A stretch of DNA of 6,351 bases, from positions 1-6,351 of the forward strand of contig CALMWM010000588.1 in NCBI GenBank assembly GCA_937873435.1. Reading direction: 5' to 3'. Each line of letters opens with the position of its first letter. Position 1 is the stretch's first letter. Source of the stretch: an uncultured Gallionellaceae bacterium (GTDB taxonomy: Bacteria; Pseudomonadota; Gammaproteobacteria; Burkholderiales; Sulfuricellaceae). The notes under the pieces were generated by a model. The model searched no databases, had not been told where the DNA came from, and saw only the letters and a program-made list of their open reading frames with translations. A program made the translations under genes and the position numbers. Below, piece by piece: positions 1 through 6,351 of this stretch.

Positions 1-4
1 CTTT

Positions 5-868
5 TCAATTCTCTCGATCTTCCAGCAATTTGCGCAGGAAATTCGGCTGCGCCAGCACAGCCTGGTGGGTGTCGCCGTTGTAATAGCGCAAATCCGCGAT
101 GCCGCGTTCGCGTAAGCGCCGATCCACCTCGGCGGTTTGTAGTTGCAGCGGATCGAGGCTGTCCGCCGCGCAGGCCATGCCCCATAGTGCACCGTACAGC
201 GGGATGTGCAGGGTATAGGGGCGCACGATGCCGAACACCGTACGCAGCGCACGGATGGTGTCGCGAAAGCGCAGCGCTTGCGCTACCGGCGCGCCGACAT
301 GCAGCGTCAGTGCGCCGCCCGGTGCCAGCCGAGCCCGGCAGGCGCTGTAGAATTCCACGCTGTAAAGCGGCTCCGCCGGGCCGCCGGGGTCGGTGAGATC
401 GAGCACGATCAGGTCGAAGCTGTCCCGGCAATCGCGCACATAGGCCAGTCCGTCGGTAATATGGATCTCCACTTTGGGGTGATCGAGCGCGCCGCGATGC
501 ACGGCTTGCAGGTATTGGCGGGAGATCGCCAGAACGCCTTCGTCCAGCTCGGCAATGACGATTTTCTCGATGCCGGGATGCTTGAGCAATTCCTTGGCGG
601 AACCGCCGTCGCCGCCGCCGATGATCAAGGCTGTTTTCGGGTCGGGGTGGGTAACGGCGGCCAAATGGACGAGATTTTCGTGATAGAAGAACTCGTCGCG
701 TTCCGAGCTCATGAAACTGCCGTCGAGGCGGAACAGGCGCCCGAAATCCGGCGTCTCGTAGACTTCTATTTCCTGGAAGCGGCTGCGGAATTTCTCCAGG
801 CGGCGCCCGGCGCGGGTAAACCAGCCGCTGTGCTGGTTGAGCCATTCGCTCAGCAGTTCATCGCCCAC
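5..868 (-). CDS. speE: Spermidine synthase-like polyamine aminopropyltransferase (SpeE family)
   Basis: This gene encodes a 287-residue cytosolic enzyme of the length usual for SpeE. The family transfers an aminopropyl group from decarboxylated S-adenosylmethionine to putrescine or a related amine, giving spermidine and methylthioadenosine. Visible motifs, in order, are the N-terminal strand segment with SERDEFFYHE (55-64), the nucleotide-binding loop GGGDGG (84-89), the acidic AELDE (106-110) that should hold the ribose, ITDG (137-140), and the catalytic-type LDLTDP (156-161), whose D157 and D160 match the family's DxTDP motif. It is followed by GPAEPLYS. The start is GTG, two nt after the TAG stop of the upstream kinase gene; a weak purine run (GGCGGA) lies 6 nt before it, and translational coupling is likely. 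No speD or other polyamine gene is visible, so the exact amine substrate is inferred from family only. Thermospermine or agmatine aminopropyltransferase activity is possible. Confidence 0.88.
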   Translation of the reverse strand: MGDELLSEWLNQHSGWFTRAGRRLEKFRSRFQEIEVYETPDFGRLFRLDGSFMSSERDEFFYHENLVHLAAVTHPDPKTALIIGGGDGGSAKELLKHPGIEKIVIAELDEGVLAISRQYLQAVHRGALDHPKVEIHITDGLAYVRDCRDSFDLIVLDLTDPGGPAEPLYSVEFYSACRARLAPGGALTLHVGAPVAQALRFRDTIRALRTVFGIVRPYTLHIPLYGALWGMACAADSLDPLQLQTAEVDRRLRERGIADLRYYNGDTHQAVLAQPNFLRKLLEDREN

Positions 869-870
869 GG

Positions 871-3468
871 CTATTCCGCCAGCGGGCAGGTTACCGTGAA
901 CTCCGCGCCGCCCTCGACATTGCGCGCTTCGATCCGGCCGTTCATGCTGTCCTCGATGATCATCTTGGACATGTAAAGGCCGATGCCGGTACCCTTTTCC
1001 TTGGTGGTGAAATAAGGGTCGAAGATCTTCAGCAGGATGTCGGCGGGGATGCCGCCGGCGTTGTCGCGTATGCTGATGCTGGCCTGGTCGCCGCTACGGG
1101 CGATGCGGATGTGGATCAATCCGTTGCCAACCTTGTTGGAGGCCAATGCGTCCTTGGCATTGTTGATGATGTTCAGCAACACTTGCGAATATTCATTGGG
1201 AAACCCGAAGGCGACCACATCTTCCCCTGCCTCGATTTGCGTCGCGACATTGTGGTTGCGCAAGCTGGCCGAGAGAATGTCGAGCGTGCTCTGAATACTC
1301 TGGTTCAGGCTGAAGGCGGTTTTTTCCTTGTTGGGCTTGAAGAAGTTGCGGAAGTCGTCGATGGTGGTCGACATTTTGTTGATGAGTTGCCGTCCTTTGG
1401 CGGTCGACTGCGCTATCGTCGTCGCATCGAGTTCGTTGAAATCGTGTGCGTCCTTGATGTTGGAGAGCAGCAGGCCGAGCGCATTCAGCGGCTGGCGCCA
1501 CTGGTGCGCAATATTGCCGATCATCTCGCCCATCGCGGCGAGGCGCGATTGCTGGATGAGCATCCGTTCCTGTTCCATGTTCTTGGCGACTTCATCGGCT
1601 ACGCGATGTTCCAGGGTTTCATTGAGATTCTGTAGCGCCTCGTCGGTGCGCTTGCGCTGTATCGCGATACTGGCCAAGTGCGCGGCGCGGCCGGTAGCCT
1701 GCAAGTCGAATGAAGTCGGCTGGTAGGGCTTGCGCGTGTAAACGGCAAAGGTACCGAGCACATCGCCCGTCGCCGAATAGATCGGGGTTGCCCAGCAAGC
1801 CGCCAAGCCGTGGCTAAGGGCGAGCTCCTTGTAGTCTGCCCACAGCGGGTCATTGGCGATGTCGGCGACGATAACCTGGCGTCCGGTATGGGCGGCGGTG
1901 CCGCAGGAACCGACCGCAGGGCCGATGGTTACGCCGTCCAAGGCCCGGTTGTAGGCTTCCGGCAGGCTGGGTGCGGCGCCGTGGCGCAAGTGGCGGCCAT
2001 CGTCATCCAACAACAGGATGGAACACAGTTCGCCTTCGAGGATTTTTTCCATGCCCAGGCACAGGATTTCCAGCGTGGCGCTCAACGGCGGGCTGCCGCT
2101 GGTGATCGAAAGCGCATGGTTCTCGAATTCCAGCATATGTTCGGAACGGCGGCTTTCGGTCACGTCGTGCGCAGCGGCGAATACGCCCTGCACCTCGCCG
2201 GTTTCGTCCCGGTACACGGTGACGTTGTACAGCACATCGGTGATATGACCGGCGGGGTGGCGGATGGCGAGCGGATAATCGCGCACGAAGCCGTCGGCGA
2301 AGGCTTTCCGGTAAACCTCGCGGGCTTTGGCCGGTTCGGTGAAGTAATCGCAAAAATCGCTGCCGGTCAATTGCTCGCGCGGCGCGCCGGTGATGTGCTC
2401 GGCGGATCGGTTAACGTCGGTGATCTTCCCGTCGGGGCTGATGGTGACAATCGGATCGAGACTCGCTTCGATCAGGTTGCGCGCGTAAAACGAGGCGGCG
2501 TGTAGTTGTTTGCTGGTTTCCCGTTCGTGCCGGTAGCGGCGCAGCATCCCCAGCGAAAGGAACGCCACGGTAACGATCAGGAATATCAGCGCGGCGCTGT
2601 CGATCAGCGCATTGCGGCGCCATTCGGCCAGGGAGTCCTTTTTAGCGATGCCGACAATCGCGAAAAGCGGCTGGTTGCCGATTTTCTGGTAGCTGACGAT
2701 GCGTTCCACATGGTCGAGTTCCGACTCGGTAGTGTAAGTGCCGGCGCTGGAACCTTGCAACAGCCGCGCCTCTAGTTGCGTGCACGGATGCGACTTGCCG
2801 CGCAGGCTGTTGTCGACCGGAAAGCGGGCAAGGATCACGCGCTGCTCGTTGAGCAGGGTGAGGCTGGTGTTTTGACCCAGATTGAGCGAACCGTAAAATT
2901 TCTCGAAAAACTCCAGCCCGATGGTCGCGGCGACAATGCCGGCAAAACTGCCGTCCGGATTGCTCATGCGATGGCTGAGAACGATGCTCCAGCCGGGAAG
3001 GATGGGGTCTTGCAGCGGACCGGAGATTTCCAGGCCGAGGTTAGGGTTGTCGCGATGGCGGATAAAAAAACGGCGATCGCCGAAAAAGTTTGAAGAAATT
3101 GTGCCGCTGGCGTCGGCAAGTGTGTAGCCGTTGGCCTTGATGATGCGCAGGGACTTCATTTCCGGCAGGGCATGAAGCAGTTCAGCCAGGTAGGCGTTGG
3201 CTTTTTCGGCATCGGACAGGTCTTTTCCCGCTTGGGGAGAGAACTCGTCGACGATATGATCCACCACCAGATCGGCTTTCTGGATCGTCGCGGCAGCATG
3301 TTGTTCCAGCACCAGTGCCAGGTTCTGGCTAGTTGCCGTGGCCCCCGCCAGGCTTTCGTCGTAGCCGTGCTTGAGATTGAGCGCAAACGCCGCGACAAAA
3401 GCGAAGGTGACGACCAAAACGACAGCCGGCCAGATTTTGCGGTGAGAAAGGTTTTCGTCGAAATTCAT
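871..3468 (-). CDS. Membrane sensor histidine kinase, dCache-PAS-GAF-HisKA-HATPase
   Basis: The product has 865 residues. It should sense a ligand outside the membrane and autophosphorylate on a histidine. A first membrane helix (about 13-31) and a second (about 289-309) enclose a roughly 255-residue periplasmic part that reads as a dCache/PDC sensor, with DRRFFIRHRDNP (131-142) and GLEISGPL (145-152). A PAS domain follows (about 327-438, containing DPIVTISPDGKITDVN), then a GAF domain (about 460-604, with GSCGTAAHTGR and DPLWADYKELA). A charged helical linker (605-640) leads to the H-box NIAHQWRQPLN, whose H655 (bases 1504-1506) is the phosphoacceptor. The ATPase domain has the N-box with N770, the G1 box DNAGGIP (802-808), FDPYFTTKEKG (816-826) and the G2 box GTGIGL (826-831). 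No receiver domain is fused and no response regulator lies adjacent. The ATG is 36 nt after the permease stop and has no clear Shine-Dalgarno. The ligand and the output partner cannot be told from the sequence. Confidence 0.93.
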   Translation of the reverse strand: MNFDENLSHRKIWPAVVLVVTFAFVAAFALNLKHGYDESLAGATATSQNLALVLEQHAAATIQKADLVVDHIVDEFSPQAGKDLSDAEKANAYLAELLHALPEMKSLRIIKANGYTLADASGTISSNFFGDRRFFIRHRDNPNLGLEISGPLQDPILPGWSIVLSHRMSNPDGSFAGIVAATIGLEFFEKFYGSLNLGQNTSLTLLNEQRVILARFPVDNSLRGKSHPCTQLEARLLQGSSAGTYTTESELDHVERIVSYQKIGNQPLFAIVGIAKKDSLAEWRRNALIDSAALIFLIVTVAFLSLGMLRRYRHERETSKQLHAASFYARNLIEASLDPIVTISPDGKITDVNRSAEHITGAPREQLTGSDFCDYFTEPAKAREVYRKAFADGFVRDYPLAIRHPAGHITDVLYNVTVYRDETGEVQGVFAAAHDVTESRRSEHMLEFENHALSITSGSPPLSATLEILCLGMEKILEGELCSILLLDDDGRHLRHGAAPSLPEAYNRALDGVTIGPAVGSCGTAAHTGRQVIVADIANDPLWADYKELALSHGLAACWATPIYSATGDVLGTFAVYTRKPYQPTSFDLQATGRAAHLASIAIQRKRTDEALQNLNETLEHRVADEVAKNMEQERMLIQQSRLAAMGEMIGNIAHQWRQPLNALGLLLSNIKDAHDFNELDATTIAQSTAKGRQLINKMSTTIDDFRNFFKPNKEKTAFSLNQSIQSTLDILSASLRNHNVATQIEAGEDVVAFGFPNEYSQVLLNIINNAKDALASNKVGNGLIHIRIARSGDQASISIRDNAGGIPADILLKIFDPYFTTKEKGTGIGLYMSKMIIEDSMNGRIEARNVEGGAEFTVTCPLAE

Positions 3469-3504
3469 CGTGTGAGGGCTGAATGCAATTTCTAAATATA
3501 GCTC

Positions 3505-4242
3505 CTATCCCAGCGATTTCCAGATCAGGGAAATGCCGCTGCCTACCAGCAGCAATCCGACCATTCTCATCATATGCTGCCGGGAAATGCCGAGATGGAT
3601 ATGATGCCCTACATATAGCCCCAGCGCCATTACCGGCAAGGCCATCAGCAACGCTATCGCCATGTGTTCCTGCAACAGCAGCCCGCTGGCAAGGAAAGTC
3701 GCGACGCGCAAGCCGCCTTCGATCATGAACAAGCCGGAAAAGGTCGAACGCAACTCAGCCTTGTCGTGCAGGCGGTGCGACAGATAGACGATATACGGCG
3801 GTCCGCCGGTGCCGAACAAGGCGCCCACCGTGCCGCCGGTCAGTCCTGCCGGAATCGCCCACCAGCGCGAGATCGGTTTCTCGCCGTGAATGTCGAACAG
3901 GTTGCGTACCCCGAAAATCAGCACGAACGCGCCCAGCCCGAGCAACAACGGGGTTTTCGGCGTGTTCATCAACAGCCCGACTCCCAACAGCACCCCGCTA
4001 ACGCCGAAAGGCAACAGCGGTTTGATCTCGCCCCAGTTGACCCGGCTGCGTCCCTGTCCGCCCAGCAAGGCACCGGCGGCGCTGACATCGAGCACCAGCA
4101 TGAACGGCACGACGAATTGCAGCGGGAGAAAGTGCGCCAGCAGGGGAACCGCGATCAGCCCCGAACCGAAGCCGGTAATGCCGCGAATCACGAATGCGAA
4201 GAGGATGATCAGGCTGGCGGCGGCCAGCGTTTCCGGGGTCAC
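3505..4242 (-). CDS. TauE/SafE-family membrane permease (putative sulfite/organosulfur anion exporter)
   Basis: This is a 245-residue, strongly hydrophobic protein with about seven to eight membrane segments, at the usual size for the family. The family signature appears twice as an internal repeat: GFGSGLIAVPLL at 24-35 in the first half and GTGGPPYIVYL at 144-154 in the second, the latter followed by the hydrophilic loop SHRLHDKAELRS. Characterised relatives move sulfite, sulfoacetate or similar sulfur-containing anions across the inner membrane, but most members have no assigned substrate. Nothing here beyond family membership fixes one, because no sulfur-metabolism gene is adjacent. The start is GTG, one nt after the folB stop (TGA-C-GTG), with no recognisable Shine-Dalgarno. 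Expression therefore probably depends on ribosomes finishing folB. The next Met is at residue 48, after the first signature, so a later start would break the family fold. Confidence 0.88.
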   Translation of the reverse strand: MTPETLAAASLIILFAFVIRGITGFGSGLIAVPLLAHFLPLQFVVPFMLVLDVSAAGALLGGQGRSRVNWGEIKPLLPFGVSGVLLGVGLLMNTPKTPLLLGLGAFVLIFGVRNLFDIHGEKPISRWWAIPAGLTGGTVGALFGTGGPPYIVYLSHRLHDKAELRSTFSGLFMIEGGLRVATFLASGLLLQEHMAIALLMALPVMALGLYVGHHIHLGISRQHMMRMVGLLLVGSGISLIWKSLG

Positions 4243-4243
4243 G

Positions 4244-4594
4244 TCAGGCGCTGCGTTCGATCGTGATGCCCACCCGTTTCACGCCGCGCAACATGCCCAG
4301 CTTGGCAATCCTGACCTTGGCCCAAGGGGCGCCGAATTCATGCAGGATCAGGTGCGCGACATGTTCCGCCAGCGCCTCGACCAGGTTGAAATGCTTTTCC
4401 GACACGGTTTCGCGGATGCGCGCCACCACCGCACCGTAGTCGATGGTATCGGCAACGTCGTCGCTCTGACCGGCGCGGCTGTGCGGCAGCCCGATTTCGA
4501 TATCCAGCTGGATGGTCTGAGGAACCTGGCGTTCCCAGTCGTAAATTCCGATGATCAGGTCGAGCCTGACCTCGTCGAGAAAAATTTTGTCCAT
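4244..4594 (-). CDS. folB: Dihydroneopterin aldolase
   Basis: The product is a 116-residue cytosolic enzyme of folate synthesis. It converts 7,8-dihydroneopterin to 6-hydroxymethyl-7,8-dihydropterin and glycolaldehyde, and the family also epimerises the substrate. The size is typical. The active-site residues fall where E. coli FolB has them: E21 in IGIYDWER, Y53 in DTIDYGAV, E73 in NLVEALAEH, and K98 in IAKLGMLRGVKRVGI. The proline that often follows the catalytic lysine in this family is leucine here, but the lysine is kept. That positional match supports the ATG start. No convincing Shine-Dalgarno is visible in the leader. It is the first gene of a minus-strand unit that continues into the permease one nt later, and it is divergent from plsY across 80 bp, an arrangement also found in E. 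coli. Transcription probably starts in that shared region. Confidence 0.95.
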   Translation of the reverse strand: MDKIFLDEVRLDLIIGIYDWERQVPQTIQLDIEIGLPHSRAGQSDDVADTIDYGAVVARIRETVSEKHFNLVEALAEHVAHLILHEFGAPWAKVRIAKLGMLRGVKRVGITIERSA

Positions 4595-4626
4595 GGCGCG
4601 GATGTCGTGGCTACCGGGTTTTGCCG

Positions 4627-4663
4627 TAAAATGGCGGGGTTGGGCGAAAAGTTCGCCATTTTA
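4627..4663. promoter_or_regulatory. Inverted repeat in the divergent folB/plsY promoter region
   Basis: A perfect 10-bp inverted repeat, TAAAATGGCG at 4627-4636 and CGCCATTTTA at 4654-4663, is separated by 17 nt. A second, nested repeat, GGCGAA (4643-4648) and TTCGCC (4652-4657), has a 3-nt loop and overlaps the right arm, so the two hairpins exclude each other. Each outer arm contains TAAAAT, which resembles a -10 box, one facing plsY and one facing folB. No good -35 box is seen at the expected distance on either side. The repeat itself is certain. Its role as an operator or paired promoter is an inference from its place between two divergent genes. Confidence 0.5.
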
Positions 4664-4674
4664 AGTGATTAGAG

Positions 4675-5277
4675 ATGACCACGATAGTTTTTGTCCTGCT
4701 TTCCTACCTGATCGGCTCGATTTCCTTTGCCGTCGTCACCAGCAAACTCTTCGGCTTGCCCGATCCGCGCACCTTCGGCTCGAAGAACCCCGGCGCCACC
4801 AATGTCCTGCGCACCGGCAAGAAAGCCGCGGCCGCGCTGACCCTGCTCGGCGATGCCGCCAAGGGCTGGCTGGCGGTGTGGCTGGCAGTGCGCTACGCCG
4901 CGGATTTCGGACTCGATGACTATGCGATCGCCGCCTGCGCCCTTGCGGTATTCCTCGGCCACGTCTACCCGGTATTTTTCGGCTTTTACGGTGGCAAGGG
5001 CGTGGCGACGGCGCTGGGCATCCTGGTTGCGCTGAACGGCTGGCTCGGCCTGGCGCTGCTCGCCACCTGGCTGGCGGCAACCCTGATCTGGCGCATCTCC
5101 TCGCTGTCCGCGCTGCTCGCGGCCATCTGCGCGCCGCTTTACGGCTGGTTCCTGCTGCCCTCGAAGACCTTGTTCGGCGCCGCGCTGGCGCTCTCCATAT
5201 TGTTGATCTGGCGTCACCAGAGCAATATCCGCAACCTCCTGTCGGGACGTGAAAGCGCGATCGGCAAGGGAAACTAA
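4675..5277 (+). CDS. plsY: Acyl-phosphate:glycerol-3-phosphate acyltransferase PlsY
   Basis: This is a 200-residue inner-membrane enzyme that moves an acyl chain from acyl-phosphate (made by PlsX) to glycerol-3-phosphate. This gives lysophosphatidate, the first step of phospholipid synthesis. All three conserved cytoplasmic motifs are present: GSKNPGATNVLR (35-46), the glycine-rich GHVYPVFFGFYGGKGVATALG region (95-115), and RHQSNIRNLLSGRE (180-193). About five hydrophobic segments lie around them, and the length is normal. The ATG is the first possible start, because an in-frame TGA lies at 4666-4668, three codons upstream. The Shine-Dalgarno is poor (GATTAGAG directly before ATG). The gene is divergent from folB and is followed by a 135-bp repeat-rich gap facing a convergent kinase gene. 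PlsX is not in the window. Confidence 0.97.
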   Translation: MTTIVFVLLSYLIGSISFAVVTSKLFGLPDPRTFGSKNPGATNVLRTGKKAAAALTLLGDAAKGWLAVWLAVRYAADFGLDDYAIAACALAVFLGHVYPVFFGFYGGKGVATALGILVALNGWLGLALLATWLAATLIWRISSLSALLAAICAPLYGWFLLPSKTLFGAALALSILLIWRHQSNIRNLLSGRESAIGKGN

Positions 5278-5295
5278 GTGGGAGGAGGAAAACAG

Positions 5296-5338
5296 TTTTT
5301 AGTTTTGAATGTTTAGTGTTGAGTTGAGTTGAGTTGAG
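5296..5338. repeat. Degenerate 7-bp repeats running into a (TTGAG)n pentanucleotide repeat
   Basis: Four consecutive heptamers, TTTTTAG, TTTTGAA, TGTTTAG and TGTTGAG (5296-5323), share a T-rich pattern that mostly ends in AG. They run directly into exact TTGAG units; counting the end of the last heptamer there are four TTGAG copies at 5319-5338. The tract lies between convergent genes and has no sensible reading frame. A pentanucleotide tract of this kind can change copy number by slippage, but any effect here would be on the transcript end, not on a protein. Confidence 0.8.
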
Positions 5339-5340
5339 GA

Positions 5341-5381
5341 ATGCGCTTCGCGCCTGGTCTAAATGCCGATGCGCTTGGCGC
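5341..5381. repeat. Two 13-bp direct repeats, each forming a small GCGC hairpin
   Basis: ATGCGCTTCGCGC (5341-5353) and ATGCGCTTGGCGC (5369-5381) differ at one base and lie 28 nt apart. Each contains GCGC, a three-base loop and GCGC, so each can form a short stable hairpin. They sit in the centre of the AT-rich inverted-repeat element. Neither is followed by a T run, so neither looks like an ordinary Rho-independent terminator. Confidence 0.6.
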
Positions 5382-5412
5382 GGCGACGTCAACTAAACAC
5401 TTAAAACTGTTT

Positions 5413-6351
5413 TTACTTACGGTTAGCCAGGGACTTTTCGATCGTGAACAACAGTTTGTCGGCGTCGATGGGCTTGTGTAGCAGTTTGATGTTGCCGCTG
5501 TCCGCTTCGCGCAGCCGATCCGGGGTGGTGTCGCCGGTGATCATGATGGCTGGGATGGCGCGCGCGAACCGGTCGCGTATCAGGCAGATCGCATCGTGAC
5601 CGGTTGCGCCTTCCCCCAGCCGGTAATCGGCGAGGATGATGTCGGGAACTTCCCGGTTTTGCGCCAGGCTGTCCAGCAGAGCGGCTGCGGAGGTGGCGCC
5701 GGTCACCTTGTAGCCGAAACCGTTCAGCAGGTATTTGATGCCTTCGAGGATGTCGGGCTCGTCCTCGATGACCGCTACCCGCACGTGATTTTCGCCAATC
5801 GCGGCGAGTTCCCCATTCGGCGGGCTGGGTATTCCGCTAGTCGACAGCGGGAGCAGCACTTCGAATAGCGATCCCCGCCCGAGTTTTGAACGCACGTTCA
5901 GACTATGGCCGAGCAGACTGACGACGCGCTCGACGATGGCCAGCCCCAGCCCCAGTCCCTGGCGTTTTTCGCGCGCTTGCTCGCCGACCTGGTAAAACTC
6001 CTGGAAAATATTCTTGAGTTCGGCATCCGGGATGCCGACTCCGGAATCCCAGATTTGTAGCGCCAGGAATTTGCCGCGGTGGCGGCAGCCGAACACGATT
6101 CTCCCCTTGTCGGTGTATTTGGCGGCGTTGGCCAGCAGGTTGCGCAAGGCCATCGACAAAAGATTGGGGTCGGTTTCTACCCAGGCGGCGCAGGGGTGAA
6201 CGTTGAATTCGATCCCCTTGGATTCGAGCAAAGCGCGGAATTCGTTGTCCAGCCGCGTCAGGATGGAATTGACGGATACCGTTTCCTTTTCCACGGGGAT
6301 CACACCGGCATCCAGCTTGGAAATGTCGAGCAGGGTTTCCAGCAGTTCGTT
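5413..6351 (-). CDS. Hybrid sensor histidine kinase, C-terminal part (gene continues beyond right edge)
   Basis: The reading frame is open to the last base of the window, so the gene starts outside; 312 residues are visible, numbered here from the edge. The first residues, NELLETLLDISKLDAG, are the end of a HisKA dimerisation helix; the phosphorylated histidine lies off-window. The ATPase domain shows an N-box with N75, a G1 box DSGVGIP (102-108), FQEFYQVGEQ (116-125) and a G2 box GLGLGLA (132-138). After a short linker comes a receiver domain (about 190-308) with acidic pocket E196/D197, phosphoacceptor D242 in LADYRLGEG (bases 5626-5628), T272 in MITGDT and K293 in LLHKPID. No DNA-binding output domain follows, so phosphate is probably passed on to another protein or the receiver tunes the kinase. 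The GTG at 6301-6303 lies within the helix and is not a plausible start. The stop overlaps the neighbouring inverted repeat. Confidence 0.93.
   Translation of the reverse strand, partial: NELLETLLDISKLDAGVIPVEKETVSVNSILTRLDNEFRALLESKGIEFNVHPCAAWVETDPNLLSMALRNLLANAAKYTDKGRIVFGCRHRGKFLALQIWDSGVGIPDAELKNIFQEFYQVGEQAREKRQGLGLGLAIVERVVSLLGHSLNVRSKLGRGSLFEVLLPLSTSGIPSPPNGELAAIGENHVRVAVIEDEPDILEGIKYLLNGFGYKVTGATSAAALLDSLAQNREVPDIILADYRLGEGATGHDAICLIRDRFARAIPAIMITGDTTPDRLREADSGNIKLLHKPIDADKLLFTIEKSLANRK

Larger units (their letters stand above)
5289..5413. repeat. Repeat-rich convergent intergenic element with 11-bp terminal inverted repeats
   Basis: The gap between the ends of plsY and the hybrid kinase gene is bounded by an 11-bp perfect inverted repeat, AAAACAGTTTT at 5289-5299 and its complement AAAACTGTTTT at 5403-5413. 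A second shared block, GTTTAGT (5311-5317) and ACTAAAC (5392-5398), extends the symmetry. The right arm overlaps the TAA stop of the kinase gene by one base. Read as RNA it could fold into a long AT-rich stem around a GC-rich loop on either strand and so could act as a weak two-way terminator. It could also be a copy of a dispersed intergenic repeat. No target-site duplication was seen next to the arms. Confidence 0.55.

Noticed and set aside
206..976. Plus-strand open frame of 256 codons opposite speE and the end of the kinase gene
   Set aside because: It lies antisense to a gene with full SpeE motifs, has no recognisable domain and is rich in residues expected from the complement of GC-rich codons.
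1810..2505. Plus-strand open frame of 231 codons inside the kinase region
   Set aside because: It mirrors the GAF and PAS coding sequence on the other strand; low complexity, rich in Gly, Ala and Val, with no domain.
3469..3504. Separate promoter for the kinase gene in the 36-nt gap after the permease
   Set aside because: No paired -35/-10 boxes are visible in so short a space; read-through from upstream is simpler.
3664..4672. Two overlapping plus-strand open frames opposite the permease and folB
   Set aside because: Both are antisense to well-supported genes and rich in Gln, Arg and Pro; neither shows a family motif.
5296..5338. Short tandem repeats considered as a CRISPR remnant
   Set aside because: The units are 5-7 bp with no spacers and no cas genes nearby.
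4669..5392. Minus-strand open frames opposite plsY, one running into the intergenic repeat
   Set aside because: They are low-complexity Arg/Gln/Ala-rich shadows of plsY, and the N-terminal part of one is only translated repeat sequence.
5278..5412. Classical Rho-independent terminator for plsY
   Set aside because: The GC-rich hairpins are not followed by a T run, and the AT-rich arms are more than 100 nt apart; only a weak long-range structure is possible.

Overview
The window is a GC-rich, densely packed chromosomal segment with six protein genes and no RNA gene, insertion sequence or CRISPR array that I can see. The GC-rich codon choice, the compact layout and the divergent folB/plsY pair suggest a proteobacterium. 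My best guess is a betaproteobacterium of the Gallionella/Sideroxydans/Nitrosomonas kind; that placement is an inference from protein style and was not tested.

Layout. Bases 5-4594 hold four minus-strand genes that look like one transcription unit, read right to left: folB (dihydroneopterin aldolase), a TauE/SafE-family membrane permease, a large membrane-bound sensor histidine kinase (dCache-PAS-GAF-HisKA-HATPase), and a speE-type polyamine aminopropyltransferase. The junctions are 1, 36 and 2 nt. An 80-bp divergent promoter region (4595-4674) separates folB from plsY, the plus-strand gene for the acyl-phosphate:glycerol-3-phosphate acyltransferase of phospholipid synthesis. This region holds a perfect 10-bp inverted repeat. 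A 135-bp convergent gap (5278-5412) carries an AT-rich degenerate repeat tract and a long-range inverted repeat. The minus-strand gene after it is the C-terminal part of a hybrid histidine kinase (HATPase plus receiver) that enters from beyond the right edge.

How the genes fit together. folB (folate synthesis) and plsY (membrane lipid synthesis) are housekeeping genes whose adjacency is common in Proteobacteria. The permease, kinase and spermidine-synthase-like gene appear to ride behind folB. The kinase has no response regulator beside it, so its output partner is unknown. The second kinase carries its own receiver domain and belongs to a different transcription unit. The least ordinary features are the sensor kinase set tightly inside a metabolic operon and the repeat element in the plsY/kinase gap. 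I saw no clear evidence of an undescribed multi-gene system.
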